Shown piece by piece: positions 36,716 through 46,635 of a stretch of 64,000 nucleotides of DNA; the stretch's first letter is position 1, and each line of letters opens with the position of its first letter. The notes beneath the pieces were generated by a model. That model saw only the letters and a list, made by a program, of their open reading frames with translations. It was not told where the DNA came from and made no database searches. The DNA is from Gluconacetobacter sacchari (GTDB lineage Bacteria > Pseudomonadota > Alphaproteobacteria > Acetobacterales > Acetobacteraceae). The position numbers and the translations under genes are program-made. Where the stretch lies: positions 22,790 through 86,789 of the forward strand of contig NZ_JABEQJ010000021.1 of assembly GCF_014174255.1 (NCBI RefSeq), in the 5' to 3' direction.

Positions 36716-38599
36716 TCAGTCCTGGGCCGATGCGTCCTCGATCGCCGCTTCGGCCAGCAACCATTCTTCTTCCGCCGCCGCTTCCTCGCGGCCGATCGCG
36801 GCCAGGCGGGTGTTGATCGCCGTCACGTCCTCCGCGCGGCCGGCGGCATAGAGCGCCGGGTCGGCTAGGCGGGTTTCCAGGTGCGCGCGTTCCCGCGCCA
36901 GCGTGCCGATGCGCGCCTCGGCGTCGCGCGCCTTCTTCCGCAGGGGGGCCACGGCCTTGCGGGCCTCGGCGCGGTCACGCCGGTCCTCGCGCTTCGGGGC
37001 GGCAGGCGTCGCGGCCGGGCGGCTGGCGGCGCGGGCGCGCTCGGACAGCCACACCCGGTATTCGGCCATGTCGCCGTCGAAGGGGCGCACGGTGCCATCC
37101 CCCACCAGCCACAGCCGGTCCGCGACCAGTTCGACCAGGTGCGGGTCGTGGCTGATCAGCAGGACCGCGCCTTCGAATTCGGCCAGCGCGCGGATCAGGG
37201 CCTCGCGCGCGTCGAGGTCCAGATGGTTGGTCGGTTCGTCCAGGATCAGCAGGTGCGGAGCGTCCCGGGTGGCGAGGGCCAGCAGCAGGCGCGCCTTTTC
37301 GCCGCCCGAGAGGTCGCGCGTCACGGTGTCCGCGCGGTCGGCATCCAGTCCGAAGCGGGCGAGTTGGGCGCGGACCGCCGTCGGCGGCGCCTTGGGCATG
37401 GCGCGTGCCATGTGGGCGACGGGGGTTTCGTCCGGTACCAGTTCCTCGGCCTGGTGCTGGGCGAAATAGCCGACCCGCAGGCGCGGATTGTGGTTGGCCG
37501 TGCCCGACAGCGGAGCCAGGCGGCCGGCGATCAGCTTGGCGAAGGTCGACTTGCCGTTGCCGTTGGCCCCCAGCAGGGCGATCCGGTCTTCCATGTCCAG
37601 CCGCAGGGACAGGTTGGCCAGGATCGGCTTGCCGTCATAGCCCACCGAGACGCGGTCCAGCACCAGCATCGGCGGCGGCAGGGGCGTGGGCTCGGGGAAG
37701 GCGAAGCGGGTGGGTGCGTCCTCGACCACCGATTCGATCACCGGCAGCTTTTCCAGCGCCTTCAGGCGCGCCTGGGCCTGCCGGGCCTTGGTGGCCTTGG
37801 CGCGGAAGCGATCGACGAAGGATTGCATATGGGCGCGCTGGGCCGCGATCCGCTCAGCGGCGCGGGCCTGCTGCAGGGCCTGTTCGGTGCGGATGCGGAC
37901 GAATTCGTCATAGCCGCCGGGGGTCAGCGACAGCCGGCGCTGGTCGAGATGGGCGATGGCGTCGACCGAGCGATCCAGCAGTCCGCGATCGTGGCTGACG
38001 ATCAGCGCCGCGCCGGAGAAACGGGCCAGCCAGCTTTCCAGCCAGATCGTGGCTTCCAGGTCCAGATGGTTGGTCGGTTCGTCCAGCAGCAGCAGGTCCG
38101 GGTTGAGGAACAGGGCGGTGGCCAGCGCCACGCGCATCCGCCAGCCACCGGAGAAGTCCGAGACCGGGCGGGCCTGGGCGGCGGCGTCGAAGCCCAGGCC
38201 CGACAGGATGGTCGCGGCGCGTGACGGCGCGCTGTCGGCGCCGATGGCGCGCAGGCGTTCGTGAATGTCGGCCAGGCGCGCCGGGTCGATTGTCCGTTCG
38301 GATTCGGCCAGCAGGGTCGTGCGTTCGAGATCGCCGGCCAGCACCGTGTCCAGCAGGTTGACGTCGCCCGAGGGTGCTTCCTGCCGGATGCGGGCCATGC
38401 GGGCGCGCGAGGACAGGGTGATGGTGCCGCCATCGGGGGCGATATCGCCGGCGATCGCGGCCAGCAGGGTGGATTTGCCGGCGCCGTTGCGCCCCACCAG
38501 GCCGATCTTGCGCCCCGGATCGACGCTGAGCGACGCGCCGTCCAGGAGGGTGCGCCCCGCGATGCGCAGGGTGAGGTCGGAGATGACGAGCAGGCTCAC
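36716..38599 (-). CDS. ABC-F family ATPase
   Basis: A 627-aa protein with two ABC ATPase domains and no membrane segments. Walker A motifs are GRNGAGKST and GANGNGKST; signature and Walker B regions are FSGGWRMRVA with LLLLDEPTNHLDLEA and LSGGEKARLLL with LLILDEPTNHLDLDA. The linker is rich in Arg/Lys/Ala, and a coiled-coil C-terminus (about residues 540-620) resembles Uup/YheS proteins. ABC-F proteins act on the ribosome. The start is a GTG giving MSLLVISDLTLR. It is divergent from ndk. Confidence 0.92.
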   Translation of the reverse strand: MSLLVISDLTLRIAGRTLLDGASLSVDPGRKIGLVGRNGAGKSTLLAAIAGDIAPDGGTITLSSRARMARIRQEAPSGDVNLLDTVLAGDLERTTLLAESERTIDPARLADIHERLRAIGADSAPSRAATILSGLGFDAAAQARPVSDFSGGWRMRVALATALFLNPDLLLLDEPTNHLDLEATIWLESWLARFSGAALIVSHDRGLLDRSVDAIAHLDQRRLSLTPGGYDEFVRIRTEQALQQARAAERIAAQRAHMQSFVDRFRAKATKARQAQARLKALEKLPVIESVVEDAPTRFAFPEPTPLPPPMLVLDRVSVGYDGKPILANLSLRLDMEDRIALLGANGNGKSTFAKLIAGRLAPLSGTANHNPRLRVGYFAQHQAEELVPDETPVAHMARAMPKAPPTAVRAQLARFGLDADRADTVTRDLSGGEKARLLLALATRDAPHLLILDEPTNHLDLDAREALIRALAEFEGAVLLISHDPHLVELVADRLWLVGDGTVRPFDGDMAEYRVWLSERARAASRPAATPAAPKREDRRDRAEARKAVAPLRKKARDAEARIGTLARERAHLETRLADPALYAAGRAEDVTAINTRLAAIGREEAAAEEEWLLAEAAIEDASAQD

Positions 38600-38772
38600 G
38601 GGGGCGGACTCCGGAAATCGGGCGGCATGCCTGGCAGGGCAGGCGGGATTCGTGACGCTGTACCTACCAGTCTTGCCCAATATGCTCTAGATGGCGCGCG
38701 TGAGGGGCGCCGGTCCGGTGTGGGCAGGGGGTCCCGGTCATGCAATTCGACCAAGAAACAAGGAGCCACCCC

Positions 38773-39195
38773 ATGGCGACCGAACGTACCCTGTCGATCA
38801 TCAAGCCGGACGCGACCCGGCGCAACCTGACCGGCAAGATCAATGCCGTGTTCGAAGAGGCCGGCCTGCGGATCGTGGCGCAGAAGCGCGTGCAACTGAC
38901 CGAGGCGGTTGCCGGCGCGTTCTATGCCGTCCACAAGGAGCGCCCGTTCTATAACGACCTGGTGTCGTTCATGATCTCGGGCCCGGTCGTGGTGCAGGTT
39001 CTGGAAGGCGAGAACGCCGTCCTGAAGCATCGCGACGTCATGGGGGCCACCGACCCGAAGAAGGCCGCTCCGGGCACCGTGCGCGCCGAGTTCGCCGAGA
39101 GCATCGAAGCCAATTCGGTCCACGGTTCGGACAGCCTGGAAAACGCGAACAACGAGATCGCGTTCTTCTTCGCCCAGACCGAAATCCTGCCCTGA
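38773..39195 (+). CDS. ndk: Nucleoside diphosphate kinase
   Basis: A 140-aa enzyme beginning [17 protein letters not shown]. The active-site histidine lies in [12 protein letters not shown] and the nucleotide-binding residues in [14 protein letters not shown] are intact. It balances nucleoside triphosphate pools. AAGGAG stands seven bases before the ATG. It converges on purN, with a hairpin between them. Confidence 0.97.
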   Translation: MATERTLSIIKPDATRRNLTGKINAVFEEAGLRIVAQKRVQLTEAVAGAFYAVHKERPFYNDLVSFMISGPVVVQVLEGENAVLKHRDVMGATDPKKAAPGTVRAEFAESIEANSVHGSDSLENANNEIAFFFAQTEILP

Positions 39196-39204
39196 TCGGC
39201 AGCG

Positions 39205-39229
39205 GGCGGGCGCCGTTCCGGCGCCCGCC
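39205..39229. terminator. Hairpin between convergent ndk and purN
   Basis: A perfect 10-bp inverted repeat (GGCGGGCGCC / GGCGCCCGCC) with a 5-base loop, placed between two convergent stop codons. No T tract follows on either strand, so its terminator strength is uncertain. Confidence 0.5.
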
Positions 39230-39238
39230 ACCGGCTGG

Positions 39239-39871
39239 TCAGGCGACCAGCAGGGACCCGCCATCCGCGGGCGGCGTTTCGGGCCGCAGGAACCGGCGCA
39301 GGGCGGCTGGATACAGGCGATGCTCCTGTTCCAGCACGCGTCCGGCCAGATGATCGGGCGTATCGCCGATCTGGACCGATATGGCCGCCTGGCCCAGGAT
39401 CGGGCCGTCATCCATCCTTTCCGTGACCAGATGCACCGTGCAGCCATGCAGCTTCACGCCGGCTTCCAGCGCGCGTTCGTGCGTGTGCAGGCCGGGGAAG
39501 GCGGGCAGCAGGCTGGGGTGGATGTTGAGCATCCGTCCGGCCCAGGCCTCGGTCAGGAACGGCGTCAGCAGCCGCATGTAGCCCGCCAGGCAGACCACTT
39601 CTACGCCGGCTGCGCGCAGGGTGGCGTCGACCGCGCGTTCGTGCGCCGCGCGATCCCTGCCGAACGGGCGGTGATCGAGTGCCTCGGTCCGCAGGCCGGC
39701 CGCGCGGGCGACCTCCAGGCCCGGCGCGTCGGGCCTGTTGCTGAGCACCATGACGATGCGCGCCGGGAAATCAGGCGCCGCACAGGCGTCGATCAGCGCG
39801 CGCATGTTGCTGCCGCGCCCGCTGATCAGGATCGCGATCGGGCAGCGATCGTCCGATGACTGTTCGCTCAC
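39239..39871 (-). CDS. purN: Phosphoribosylglycinamide formyltransferase
   Basis: A 210-aa PurN. The N-terminal phosphate loop ISGRGSNMRAL, the catalytic Asn-His in LNIHPSLLPAFPG and the Asp-containing HLVTERMDDGPI are all present. It transfers a formyl group from 10-formyl-THF in de novo purine synthesis. It follows purM by six bases, forming the usual purMN operon. Confidence 0.96.
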   Translation of the reverse strand: MSEQSSDDRCPIAILISGRGSNMRALIDACAAPDFPARIVMVLSNRPDAPGLEVARAAGLRTEALDHRPFGRDRAAHERAVDATLRAAGVEVVCLAGYMRLLTPFLTEAWAGRMLNIHPSLLPAFPGLHTHERALEAGVKLHGCTVHLVTERMDDGPILGQAAISVQIGDTPDHLAGRVLEQEHRLYPAALRRFLRPETPPADGGSLLVA

Positions 39872-39877
39872 GGAGGA

Positions 39878-40969
39878 TCAGCCGGTGAAATCGGGGCGGG
39901 TGGCGAAGCGCAGGCCGGCCGGGGTGCCGGGTGCCGAGGCTTCCAGCCGGCCGATCACGACCGGGGATTCACCCGCCGCGCGCAGGGCGGCCAGCGCCGC
40001 GTCGGCGTCGCGGGCGACCAGCACCATGCCGATGCCGCAATTGAAGACCTTCAGCATTTCGTCGGCATCGACCTGCCCGGTTTGCGCCAGCCAGCGGAAC
40101 ACCGGAGGAATCCGCCACGACTCGCCCTCGATCACCGCCGTCAGGCCCTCCGGCAGCACGCGCGGCAGGTTGCCCGGCAGGCCGCCGCCGGTGATGTGCG
40201 CCGCGCCCTGGATCAGGCCCCGCCGGTGCAGGTCCAGCACCGGCTTCACATACAGGCGCGTCGGTGCCATCAGCGCCTGGGCCAGGGTCTGCTCCGCCGC
40301 GAAGGGGCAGGGGGCGTTCCATGCCAGGCCGCTGCGCGCGACGATGGCGCGGACCAGCGAGAAGCCGTTGGAATGCACGCCGCTGGCCGCGAGCCCGATC
40401 AGCGCGTCGCCGGCGGCGATTCCGGCGGGCAGCAGCGCCGAACGCTCGGCGGCGCCGACCGAAAAGCCGGCGAGGTCGTAGTGGCCGGGGGCGTACATGC
40501 CCGGCATCTCGGCGGTTTCGCCGCCCACCAGCGCGCAGCCCGATTCGGCGCAGCCCTGGGCGATGCCGCGCACCACCTTGGCCGCGTCTTCGACCGCCAG
40601 CCGGCCGGTGGCGAAATAATCCAGGAAGAACAGCGGTTCCGCGCCCTGCACCACCAGGTCGTTCACGCACATCGCCACCAGGTCGATGCCCACCGTTTCG
40701 TGCAGCCCGCTTTCGATGGCGATCATCAGCTTGGTGCCCACGCCATCGGTGCAGGAGACCAGGACCGGATCGCGGAAGCCCGCCGCCTTGAGGTCGAACA
40801 GGGCGCCGAATCCGCCCAGGCCCCCCATGGTGCCGGGGCGGTCGGTCGCCTTCGCCGCCGGCTTGATGGCATCGACCAGCGCGTCGCCGGCCGCGATGTC
40901 CACGCCCGCGTCGCGGTAGGTGGCGCCGGCGGCGGGCGGGGCCGCGGAGGAAGGGGGTGCGGAGGTCAT
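39878..40969 (-). CDS. purM: Phosphoribosylformylglycinamidine cyclo-ligase
   Basis: A 363-aa AIR synthetase. Recognisable family segments include [25 protein letters not shown] and [13 protein letters not shown]. It closes the imidazole ring in purine synthesis. An N-terminal Ala/Pro-rich extension of about 15 residues precedes the conserved [13 protein letters not shown] start. It is divergent from hdaA, the arrangement common in alphaproteobacteria. Confidence 0.96.
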   Translation of the reverse strand: MTSAPPSSAAPPAAGATYRDAGVDIAAGDALVDAIKPAAKATDRPGTMGGLGGFGALFDLKAAGFRDPVLVSCTDGVGTKLMIAIESGLHETVGIDLVAMCVNDLVVQGAEPLFFLDYFATGRLAVEDAAKVVRGIAQGCAESGCALVGGETAEMPGMYAPGHYDLAGFSVGAAERSALLPAGIAAGDALIGLAASGVHSNGFSLVRAIVARSGLAWNAPCPFAAEQTLAQALMAPTRLYVKPVLDLHRRGLIQGAAHITGGGLPGNLPRVLPEGLTAVIEGESWRIPPVFRWLAQTGQVDADEMLKVFNCGIGMVLVARDADAALAALRAAGESPVVIGRLEASAPGTPAGLRFATRPDFTG

Positions 40970-41053
40970 GGGTCGGGCCTTCGTCGTCGCCGCGCCCCTT
41001 TCGTCGGCCCTGCCGCGAATGCGGGGGTCGAAGAACGGGGCGAGGTAGGGTAG

Positions 41054-41848
41054 ATGCTCTGGGTTCCTTTACGGCAGGCGAAGGCGGCACGCAAAGCAGT
41101 GGTTGAACGGGTGGCGCAGAATCCGGGCGGGCGGGCGTCGGCTGGCGGGGTGGACCAGCTTGCGTTGCCTTTCGGGCATCGCAGCCGCTTCGCCCGCGCC
41201 GATTTCGTCGCGGCGGGGTCGAACGGCGCGGCCCGGGCCTGGCTGCTGGGGGCGAACCCGTGGCCCGAGCATCGGCTGGCGCTGTGGGGAGCCGCCGGTG
41301 CCGGCAAGACCCATCTGCTGGAGATCTGGGCGCGGGAGCATGATGCCGTGCTGCTGCGGGGCGCGGATGTCACGCGCGCGACGTTGGGAGAACTGTTCGA
41401 GCGCCCCGGGGACGCGCTGCGTGCCGTCGCGGTGGACGACGCGGACCGGGCGGATGACCAGCAGGCGTTGCTGCACCTGTTGAACGCGGCTCGCGAACAG
41501 CGGATCGGGCTGGTGCTGGCGGCCCGGCTGGCGCCCGCGCGCTGGCCGGTGGTGCTGCCGGACCTGGCCAGCCGGCTGCGCGCGACGATGGCGATCGAAC
41601 TGCGCCAGCCCGAGGACGCCTTGCTGCGGATCCTGCTGCTGCGCCATCTCGCGGACCGGCAGATCGTGGTCAGCCAGCCGGTGACCGAATGGCTGCTGCG
41701 CCGGCTGCCGCGTACCGCCTCGGCCATTCGCGAGGCCGCGCTCCGGCTGGACCAGGCGGGGCTGGCGGCGGGGCGGCGGGTGACCCGCGCGCTGGCGGCG
41801 GCGGCGCTGCACGATCTGCTGGACCAGGAGGAGACGCGGGCTTCCTGA
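41054..41848 (+). CDS. hdaA: DnaA-related regulatory ATPase, HdaA-type
   Basis: A 264-aa DnaA-like AAA+ protein without the DnaA DNA-binding domain. The sliding-clamp binding motif QLALPF lies near residues 35-40 and a P-loop GAAGAGKTH follows. Hda proteins join the beta clamp to stimulate ATP hydrolysis by DnaA and limit re-initiation. Since the clamp motif normally lies within the first ten residues, the true start may be a GTG at about 41150 rather than the ATG used here. Its position opposite purM supports the assignment. Confidence 0.85.
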   Translation: MLWVPLRQAKAARKAVVERVAQNPGGRASAGGVDQLALPFGHRSRFARADFVAAGSNGAARAWLLGANPWPEHRLALWGAAGAGKTHLLEIWAREHDAVLLRGADVTRATLGELFERPGDALRAVAVDDADRADDQQALLHLLNAAREQRIGLVLAARLAPARWPVVLPDLASRLRATMAIELRQPEDALLRILLLRHLADRQIVVSQPVTEWLLRRLPRTASAIREAALRLDQAGLAAGRRVTRALAAAALHDLLDQEETRAS

Positions 41849-41860
41849 ACGTGGCCCGGT

Positions 41861-41886
41861 GCGGATAAAGTTGAGCGGATAAAGTT
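41861..41886. repeat. Tandem direct repeat between hdaA and ppk
   Basis: GCGGATAAAGTT occurs twice with a 14-base period, 59-84 bp upstream of the ppk start. It could be a regulatory site for the ppk operon or a local duplication. It does not match a Pho box. Confidence 0.45.
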
Positions 41887-41944
41887 CATATGCCGTCGCG
41901 TTGGCACGGCGGAATGTTGGGCCTAGTTTGACGAACGAAGGCGG

Positions 41945-44224
41945 ATGTGTGGCAGGAGACTCGGATTGACCAGACCGACGGGAAAGACGCCTTCGCGCCG
42001 GACATCCGGACGGGCAGCCCCCGCGACCCGGCGGAAAGCGCCGCCCCCCGAGCGGGTGCCGGATGTGCCGGCGATCGACCTGCGTTCTCCCGCCCGGTTC
42101 ATCAATCGCGAACTCTCCTGGCTCGATTTCAACCAGCGTGTGGTCGATGAGGCGGACAATCCGCGCAATCCGCTGCTGGAGCGGCTGCGTTTCCTGTCGA
42201 TCAGCGCGGGGAACCTGGACGAATTCTATTCGGTGCGCGTCGCGGGCCTGGTCGGGCAGGTGCGCGAAGGGCTGCTGAGCATGTCGCCCGACGGGCTGAC
42301 CCCGGCGCAGCAGCTTGCGGCGGTGCGGACCCGCACCGCGCGCCTGCTGCGCGAGCAGCAGCGGATCTGGAAGGATCTGCGCGGCCTGCTGGCGGATGCC
42401 GGGATCGTGGTCTGCGGCCTGGACCGCGTGACCGAGGCCGACCGCGAATGGCTGGATGGCTGCTTCATGGATCGGGTCTTTCCGGTCCTGACGCCGCTGG
42501 CGATCGACCCCGCGCATCCTCTGCCCTTTATCCCGCATATGGGGCTGGCCCTGTCGCTGCGGCTGATGAGCAAGGAAAGCGGGCGCTTCGTCATGAGCGC
42601 CATGATCCTGCTGCCGGCGCAGATCGAGCGGTTCATCCGCCTGCCGGCCAGCCTGTCGCCGCCCGGCGTCGTCCGCTTCATCATGCTGGAAAACATGATC
42701 GCGCTGTGCATCGACCAGCTCTTTCCCGGCATGATGGCGGGCGACTGGGGCGTGCTGCGGGTGATCCGCGATACCGACGTCGAGTTCGAGGACGAAGCCG
42801 AGGATCTGGTCCGCTCCTACGAGACCGCCCTGAAGCGCCGGCGGCGCGGTGTCGTGATTCATCTGGACATCGATTCCCGCATGCCGCCCGACCTGGGGCA
42901 GGCGGTGGCCAACGACCTGAACGTGCCGGCCGACGAAATCGAGATCCAGCCGGGGCTGATCGGCGTGGTCGACCTGAAGCAGTTGATCGTGGACGACCGG
43001 CCCGAACTGCTGTTTCCGCCCTATACTCCCCGGTTCCCCGAGCGGGTGATCGATTTCGGGGGCGACTGCTTTGCCGCCATCCGCGCCAAGGACATGATCG
43101 TCCACCATCCGTTCGAGAGTTTCGACGTGGTGGTGCAGTTCCTGCGCCAGGCCGCGCTGGATCCGGCGGTGGTCGCGATCAAGCAGACGCTGTACCGCAC
43201 CTCGCGCGACAGCCCGATCGTCAAGGCGCTGATCGAGGCGGCCGAGGCCGGAAAGTCGGTCACAGCGATGGTGGAACTGCGTGCCCGCTTCGACGAGGAG
43301 GCCAATATCCGCCTGGCGCGCGCGCTGGAGGCCGCCGGCGCGCAGGTCGTGTTCGGCTTCGCCGACCTCAAGACCCATGCCAAGCTCAGCCTGGTCGTGC
43401 GGCGCGAGGGTGGGACGCTGCGGTCCTATGCCCATTTCGGGACCGGGAATTATCACCCGATCACGGCGCGGATCTATACCGACCTGTCCTTCTTCACCTG
43501 CGACCAGGAACTGGCGCGGGATTCGGCGCGGCTGTTCAATTATATGACCGGTTATGCCATGCCGGCGCGGATGGAGGCCATCGCCTTCGCGCCGGTCACG
43601 ATCCGCCATACGCTGGAGGAACTGATCCAGGCCGAGATCGAGCATGCCCGGGCGGGGCGGCCCGGACAGATCTGGCTGAAGATGAACTCGCTGGTCGATC
43701 CCGACCTGATCGACCGGCTCTATCGCGCCTCGTGCGCCGGGGTGCGGATCATGGCCGTGGTGCGCGGGATCTGCTGCCTGCGGCCGGGGGTGGCGGGCCT
43801 GTCGGAGAATATCCGCGTCAAGTCGATCGTGGGGCGGTTTCTGGAACATGCCCGCATCTTCGCCTTCGGCGACGGGCACCGGCTGCCGTCGCGCCATGCC
43901 AAGGTCTATATCTCGTCCGCCGACTGGATGGTGCGGAACATGGACTGGCGGGTGGAAAGCATGGTACCGATGCGCGACCCCACGGTGCATGCGCAGGTCC
44001 TGGACCAGATCATGGTCACGGACCTGAAGGATAACCTGCAATCCTGGGTCCTACAGCAGAACGGCGTGTGGCGCCGGCTGGAACCCGGTGCCAGGCCGTT
44101 TTCGGCCCATGATTATTTCATGACCAATCCCTCGCTGTCCGGGCGAGGGAGTGCGGCGCAGGACAATACCATTCGGGTCAGCACCCCGCTGCCACGGCAC
44201 CAGGACCGGATTCTCGATGATTGA
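41945..44224 (+). CDS. ppk1: Polyphosphate kinase 1
   Basis: A 759-aa PPK1. Catalytic histidines are in [14 protein letters not shown] (about H504) and [13 protein letters not shown] (about H651), corresponding to the two essential histidines of E. coli Ppk. The N-terminal domain begins [16 protein letters not shown]. About 40 basic residues precede it, so a later start is possible, but ATG at this position is the only obvious one. It makes polyphosphate from ATP. A ppx gene follows 54 bp later, the usual synthesis/degradation pair. Confidence 0.96.
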   Translation: MCGRRLGLTRPTGKTPSRRTSGRAAPATRRKAPPPERVPDVPAIDLRSPARFINRELSWLDFNQRVVDEADNPRNPLLERLRFLSISAGNLDEFYSVRVAGLVGQVREGLLSMSPDGLTPAQQLAAVRTRTARLLREQQRIWKDLRGLLADAGIVVCGLDRVTEADREWLDGCFMDRVFPVLTPLAIDPAHPLPFIPHMGLALSLRLMSKESGRFVMSAMILLPAQIERFIRLPASLSPPGVVRFIMLENMIALCIDQLFPGMMAGDWGVLRVIRDTDVEFEDEAEDLVRSYETALKRRRRGVVIHLDIDSRMPPDLGQAVANDLNVPADEIEIQPGLIGVVDLKQLIVDDRPELLFPPYTPRFPERVIDFGGDCFAAIRAKDMIVHHPFESFDVVVQFLRQAALDPAVVAIKQTLYRTSRDSPIVKALIEAAEAGKSVTAMVELRARFDEEANIRLARALEAAGAQVVFGFADLKTHAKLSLVVRREGGTLRSYAHFGTGNYHPITARIYTDLSFFTCDQELARDSARLFNYMTGYAMPARMEAIAFAPVTIRHTLEELIQAEIEHARAGRPGQIWLKMNSLVDPDLIDRLYRASCAGVRIMAVVRGICCLRPGVAGLSENIRVKSIVGRFLEHARIFAFGDGHRLPSRHAKVYISSADWMVRNMDWRVESMVPMRDPTVHAQVLDQIMVTDLKDNLQSWVLQQNGVWRRLEPGARPFSAHDYFMTNPSLSGRGSAAQDNTIRVSTPLPRHQDRILDD

Positions 44225-44278
44225 GGGTTTCAGTGAAGGTTTCAGCATGACGCAGCTTCCGCCTGTCGCGACCCGTAT

Positions 44279-45781
44279 GTGTCGGACCCTATGATCCAGC
44301 TTCCGCATCGCCGCTCGGCCGTCGTCGATCTGGGGTCGAACTCGGTCCGGCTGGTCGTTTTTGACGGCATTTCGCGGAATCCGATTCCGATTTTCAACGA
44401 GAAGGCGGTGCTGCGCCTGGGGCGGGGGTTGAACACCACCGGGCGGCTGAACGAGGAAGGCGTCAATCTGGCGATGCAGGTCATGGACCGGTTCCATGCC
44501 ATCGCGCGGGGCATGGATGCCGATCCGTTCGAGATCCTGGCGACCGCGGCCGTGCGCGATGCCAGCAATGGCGCCGAGTTCGTCGCCGCGCTGCGGGCGC
44601 GCATGCCCGGCGTGCCGATTCGCATTCTGTCGGGCGAGGAGGAAGCCGATTATTCGGCGACCGGCGTGCTGTGCGGCTTGCCCGAGGCCGATGGGCTGGT
44701 CGCCGATATCGGTGGTGGATCGCTTGAGCTGATCCGCCTGTCGGCCGGGCGGAAGCTGGATGCCTGCACGCTGCGCCTGGGCGTGATCCGGCTGAACGAT
44801 CGCGCCGAGGGCGACTTGCAGAAGGCGCGGGTGATCGCCGATTCCGATATCGGGCAGGTGGGCTGGCTGGACGATGTGGTGGGCCGGCCGCTCTACCTGG
44901 TGGGCGGCGCCTTTCGCGCGCTGGCGCGCTTGCAGATCGCCCGGACCAATTATCCGCTGAATATCGTGCATCTCTATACCCTGTCGGGCGAGGGGGCGCG
45001 CGACATGACCGAATGGGCCGCCAACACGCCGCGCCGCACGCTGGAACGCGTGCCCGGCGCGCCGCGCAAGCGTCTGGAGGATGTGCCCTTCGCCGCCATC
45101 GTGCTGCGCCGCCTGCTGCGCCGGCTGCAACCGTCCAGCGTGATCTTCTGCGTCGATGGCCTGCGCGAGGGCTGGTACATGCGCAGGGTCGCGGCGTCGG
45201 TCGCGGCGCTGGACCCGCAGGAGGCGGTGGCGCGGGAAATGTGCCGCAGGCTGGGGCGCAGCGAGACCCTGCCGGACCAGTTGATGAACTGGACGGCGCC
45301 GCTGTTTCCCGGCGAGAGCACGCCCCAGCGCCGGCTGCGCCGCGCCGCCTGCCTGCTGTCCGATATCGGATCGTACGATCATCCCGAATATCGGGCCGAG
45401 CAGACCTATCTGCGGGTCTTGCGCATGCAGGGCGTGGGCTTCGACCATCAGGCACGGGCCTTCGTCGCCCTGACGCTGGCTGTGCGGTACGAGGCCGAGC
45501 TGGGGCACGATTTCCTGCAACCGTCGCGCCTGCTGCTGACGGCCGAGGATTTCCAGCGCGCGTTGATCCTGGGGCTGGGCCTGCGGCTGGCCTACACGGT
45601 ATGCGGCAGTACCGAGGAACTGCTGGATGGGACCTGGGTCAGGCTGTCGGCCGGGGATGTGACGCTGCATCTGGCGCGGGGACGCGGCGTGGTGCGCGGC
45701 GAAAGCGTGCGCCGCCGGCTGGACCGGCTGGCGGAGGCCTTCGCGCTGCCCGCGCGGATCGAGGAGGCCGGCACGGTATGA
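44279..45781 (+). CDS. ppx: Exopolyphosphatase, Ppx/GppA family
   Basis: A 500-aa protein of the actin-like ASKHA superfamily. The phosphate-binding segments AVVDLGSNSVRLVVFD and VADIGGGSLELI are present, as is the ATAAVRDASNG region. It hydrolyses polyphosphate or pppGpp. The start is a GTG (MSDPMIQ); an ATG four codons later is equally possible and neither has a strong ribosome site. Its stop overlaps the following ATG (ATGA). Confidence 0.93.
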   Translation: MSDPMIQLPHRRSAVVDLGSNSVRLVVFDGISRNPIPIFNEKAVLRLGRGLNTTGRLNEEGVNLAMQVMDRFHAIARGMDADPFEILATAAVRDASNGAEFVAALRARMPGVPIRILSGEEEADYSATGVLCGLPEADGLVADIGGGSLELIRLSAGRKLDACTLRLGVIRLNDRAEGDLQKARVIADSDIGQVGWLDDVVGRPLYLVGGAFRALARLQIARTNYPLNIVHLYTLSGEGARDMTEWAANTPRRTLERVPGAPRKRLEDVPFAAIVLRRLLRRLQPSSVIFCVDGLREGWYMRRVAASVAALDPQEAVAREMCRRLGRSETLPDQLMNWTAPLFPGESTPQRRLRRAACLLSDIGSYDHPEYRAEQTYLRVLRMQGVGFDHQARAFVALTLAVRYEAELGHDFLQPSRLLLTAEDFQRALILGLGLRLAYTVCGSTEELLDGTWVRLSAGDVTLHLARGRGVVRGESVRRRLDRLAEAFALPARIEEAGTV

Positions 45782-46593
45782 GGCCGGTTGTGCTGGCGTG
45801 TCTGGTGCCCGCCCTAGCGGTGGCTGGGGTGCTGCTGGCGGCCGCGCGGGCCAACGGACCGGCCAGGCACGATCACGATCCGGATGTGCTGTGGCGGATC
45901 GTCCATGAGCGATGCGTGCCGAACCAGCTTGGCGAGAATAGGCCCGCGCCCTGTGCCGTGGTCGATCCCGCCCGTGGCTATGCGGTATTGAAGGACCGTG
46001 ATGGCGTCGCGCAATACCTGCTGATTCCGACCGACCGGGTGACGGGCATGGAAGACCCGTCGATCCTGCGGCCGGACGCACCGGATTATTTCGGCGCGGC
46101 GTGGCATCAGATCGACCGCGTGCAGGCGCGGCTGGGCCATACCCTGCCGCGCGAGACGATGGCGCTGGCGATCAATTCACGCCGTGGCCGGTCGCAGAAC
46201 CAACTGCATATTCATGTCGATTGCCTGGCGCCGGACATTCGCGTGGCGCTGCACTGGGCGCGCCCGCGGATCGGCGCCGGCTGGACGCCGTTGATCCTGG
46301 CGGGGCACAGCTATCGCGCCACGCGGATCGACGGGCAGGATCTGGACGGCGTCTATCCATTCCGGCGGCTGGCGGCGTCGCTGGCCGATCCGGCGCGCGA
46401 GATGGCGGGGCATACGCTGGTGGTCGTGGGCACGATCTGGCCCGGCGGGCGCCCGGGCTTCATCCTGCTGGACGACATGGCCAAGCCGGTTTCGGGCGAT
46501 CGCGCGTCGGGCGAGGAACTGGAGGATCATGCCTGCCGGATCGGGCATTTCGAACCAGGGCGCGCGATAAGGGATTCGGCATATGCGCCGTGA
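45778..46593 (+). CDS. cdh: CDP-diacylglycerol pyrophosphatase-like protein
   Basis: A 271-aa protein with an N-terminal membrane anchor or signal (VLACLVPALAVAGVLLAAA) and a HIT-like motif QLHIHVDCL carrying the catalytic histidines, typical of the Cdh family. Cdh cleaves CDP-diacylglycerol to phosphatidate and CMP at the membrane. Translation is coupled to ppx by a 4-base overlap, which links phospholipid turnover to polyphosphate metabolism in this operon. The reading frame extends far upstream inside ppx, but that part is not coding. Confidence 0.87.
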   Translation: MRPVVLACLVPALAVAGVLLAAARANGPARHDHDPDVLWRIVHERCVPNQLGENRPAPCAVVDPARGYAVLKDRDGVAQYLLIPTDRVTGMEDPSILRPDAPDYFGAAWHQIDRVQARLGHTLPRETMALAINSRRGRSQNQLHIHVDCLAPDIRVALHWARPRIGAGWTPLILAGHSYRATRIDGQDLDGVYPFRRLAASLADPAREMAGHTLVVVGTIWPGGRPGFILLDDMAKPVSGDRASGEELEDHACRIGHFEPGRAIRDSAYAP

Positions 46594-46635
46594 TGCGGCG
46601 CATGCGGGGGCGCGGCCGATCGAACGCCGGCCGGA

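Noticed and set aside
38740..38772. Earlier start for ndk giving an 11-residue N-terminal extension
   Set aside because: The canonical [14 protein letters not shown] start has a good ribosome site and the family length.
41861..41886. Pho box upstream of ppk
   Set aside because: The repeat unit GCGGATAAAGTT and its 14-base period do not match the PhoB consensus with 11-base period.
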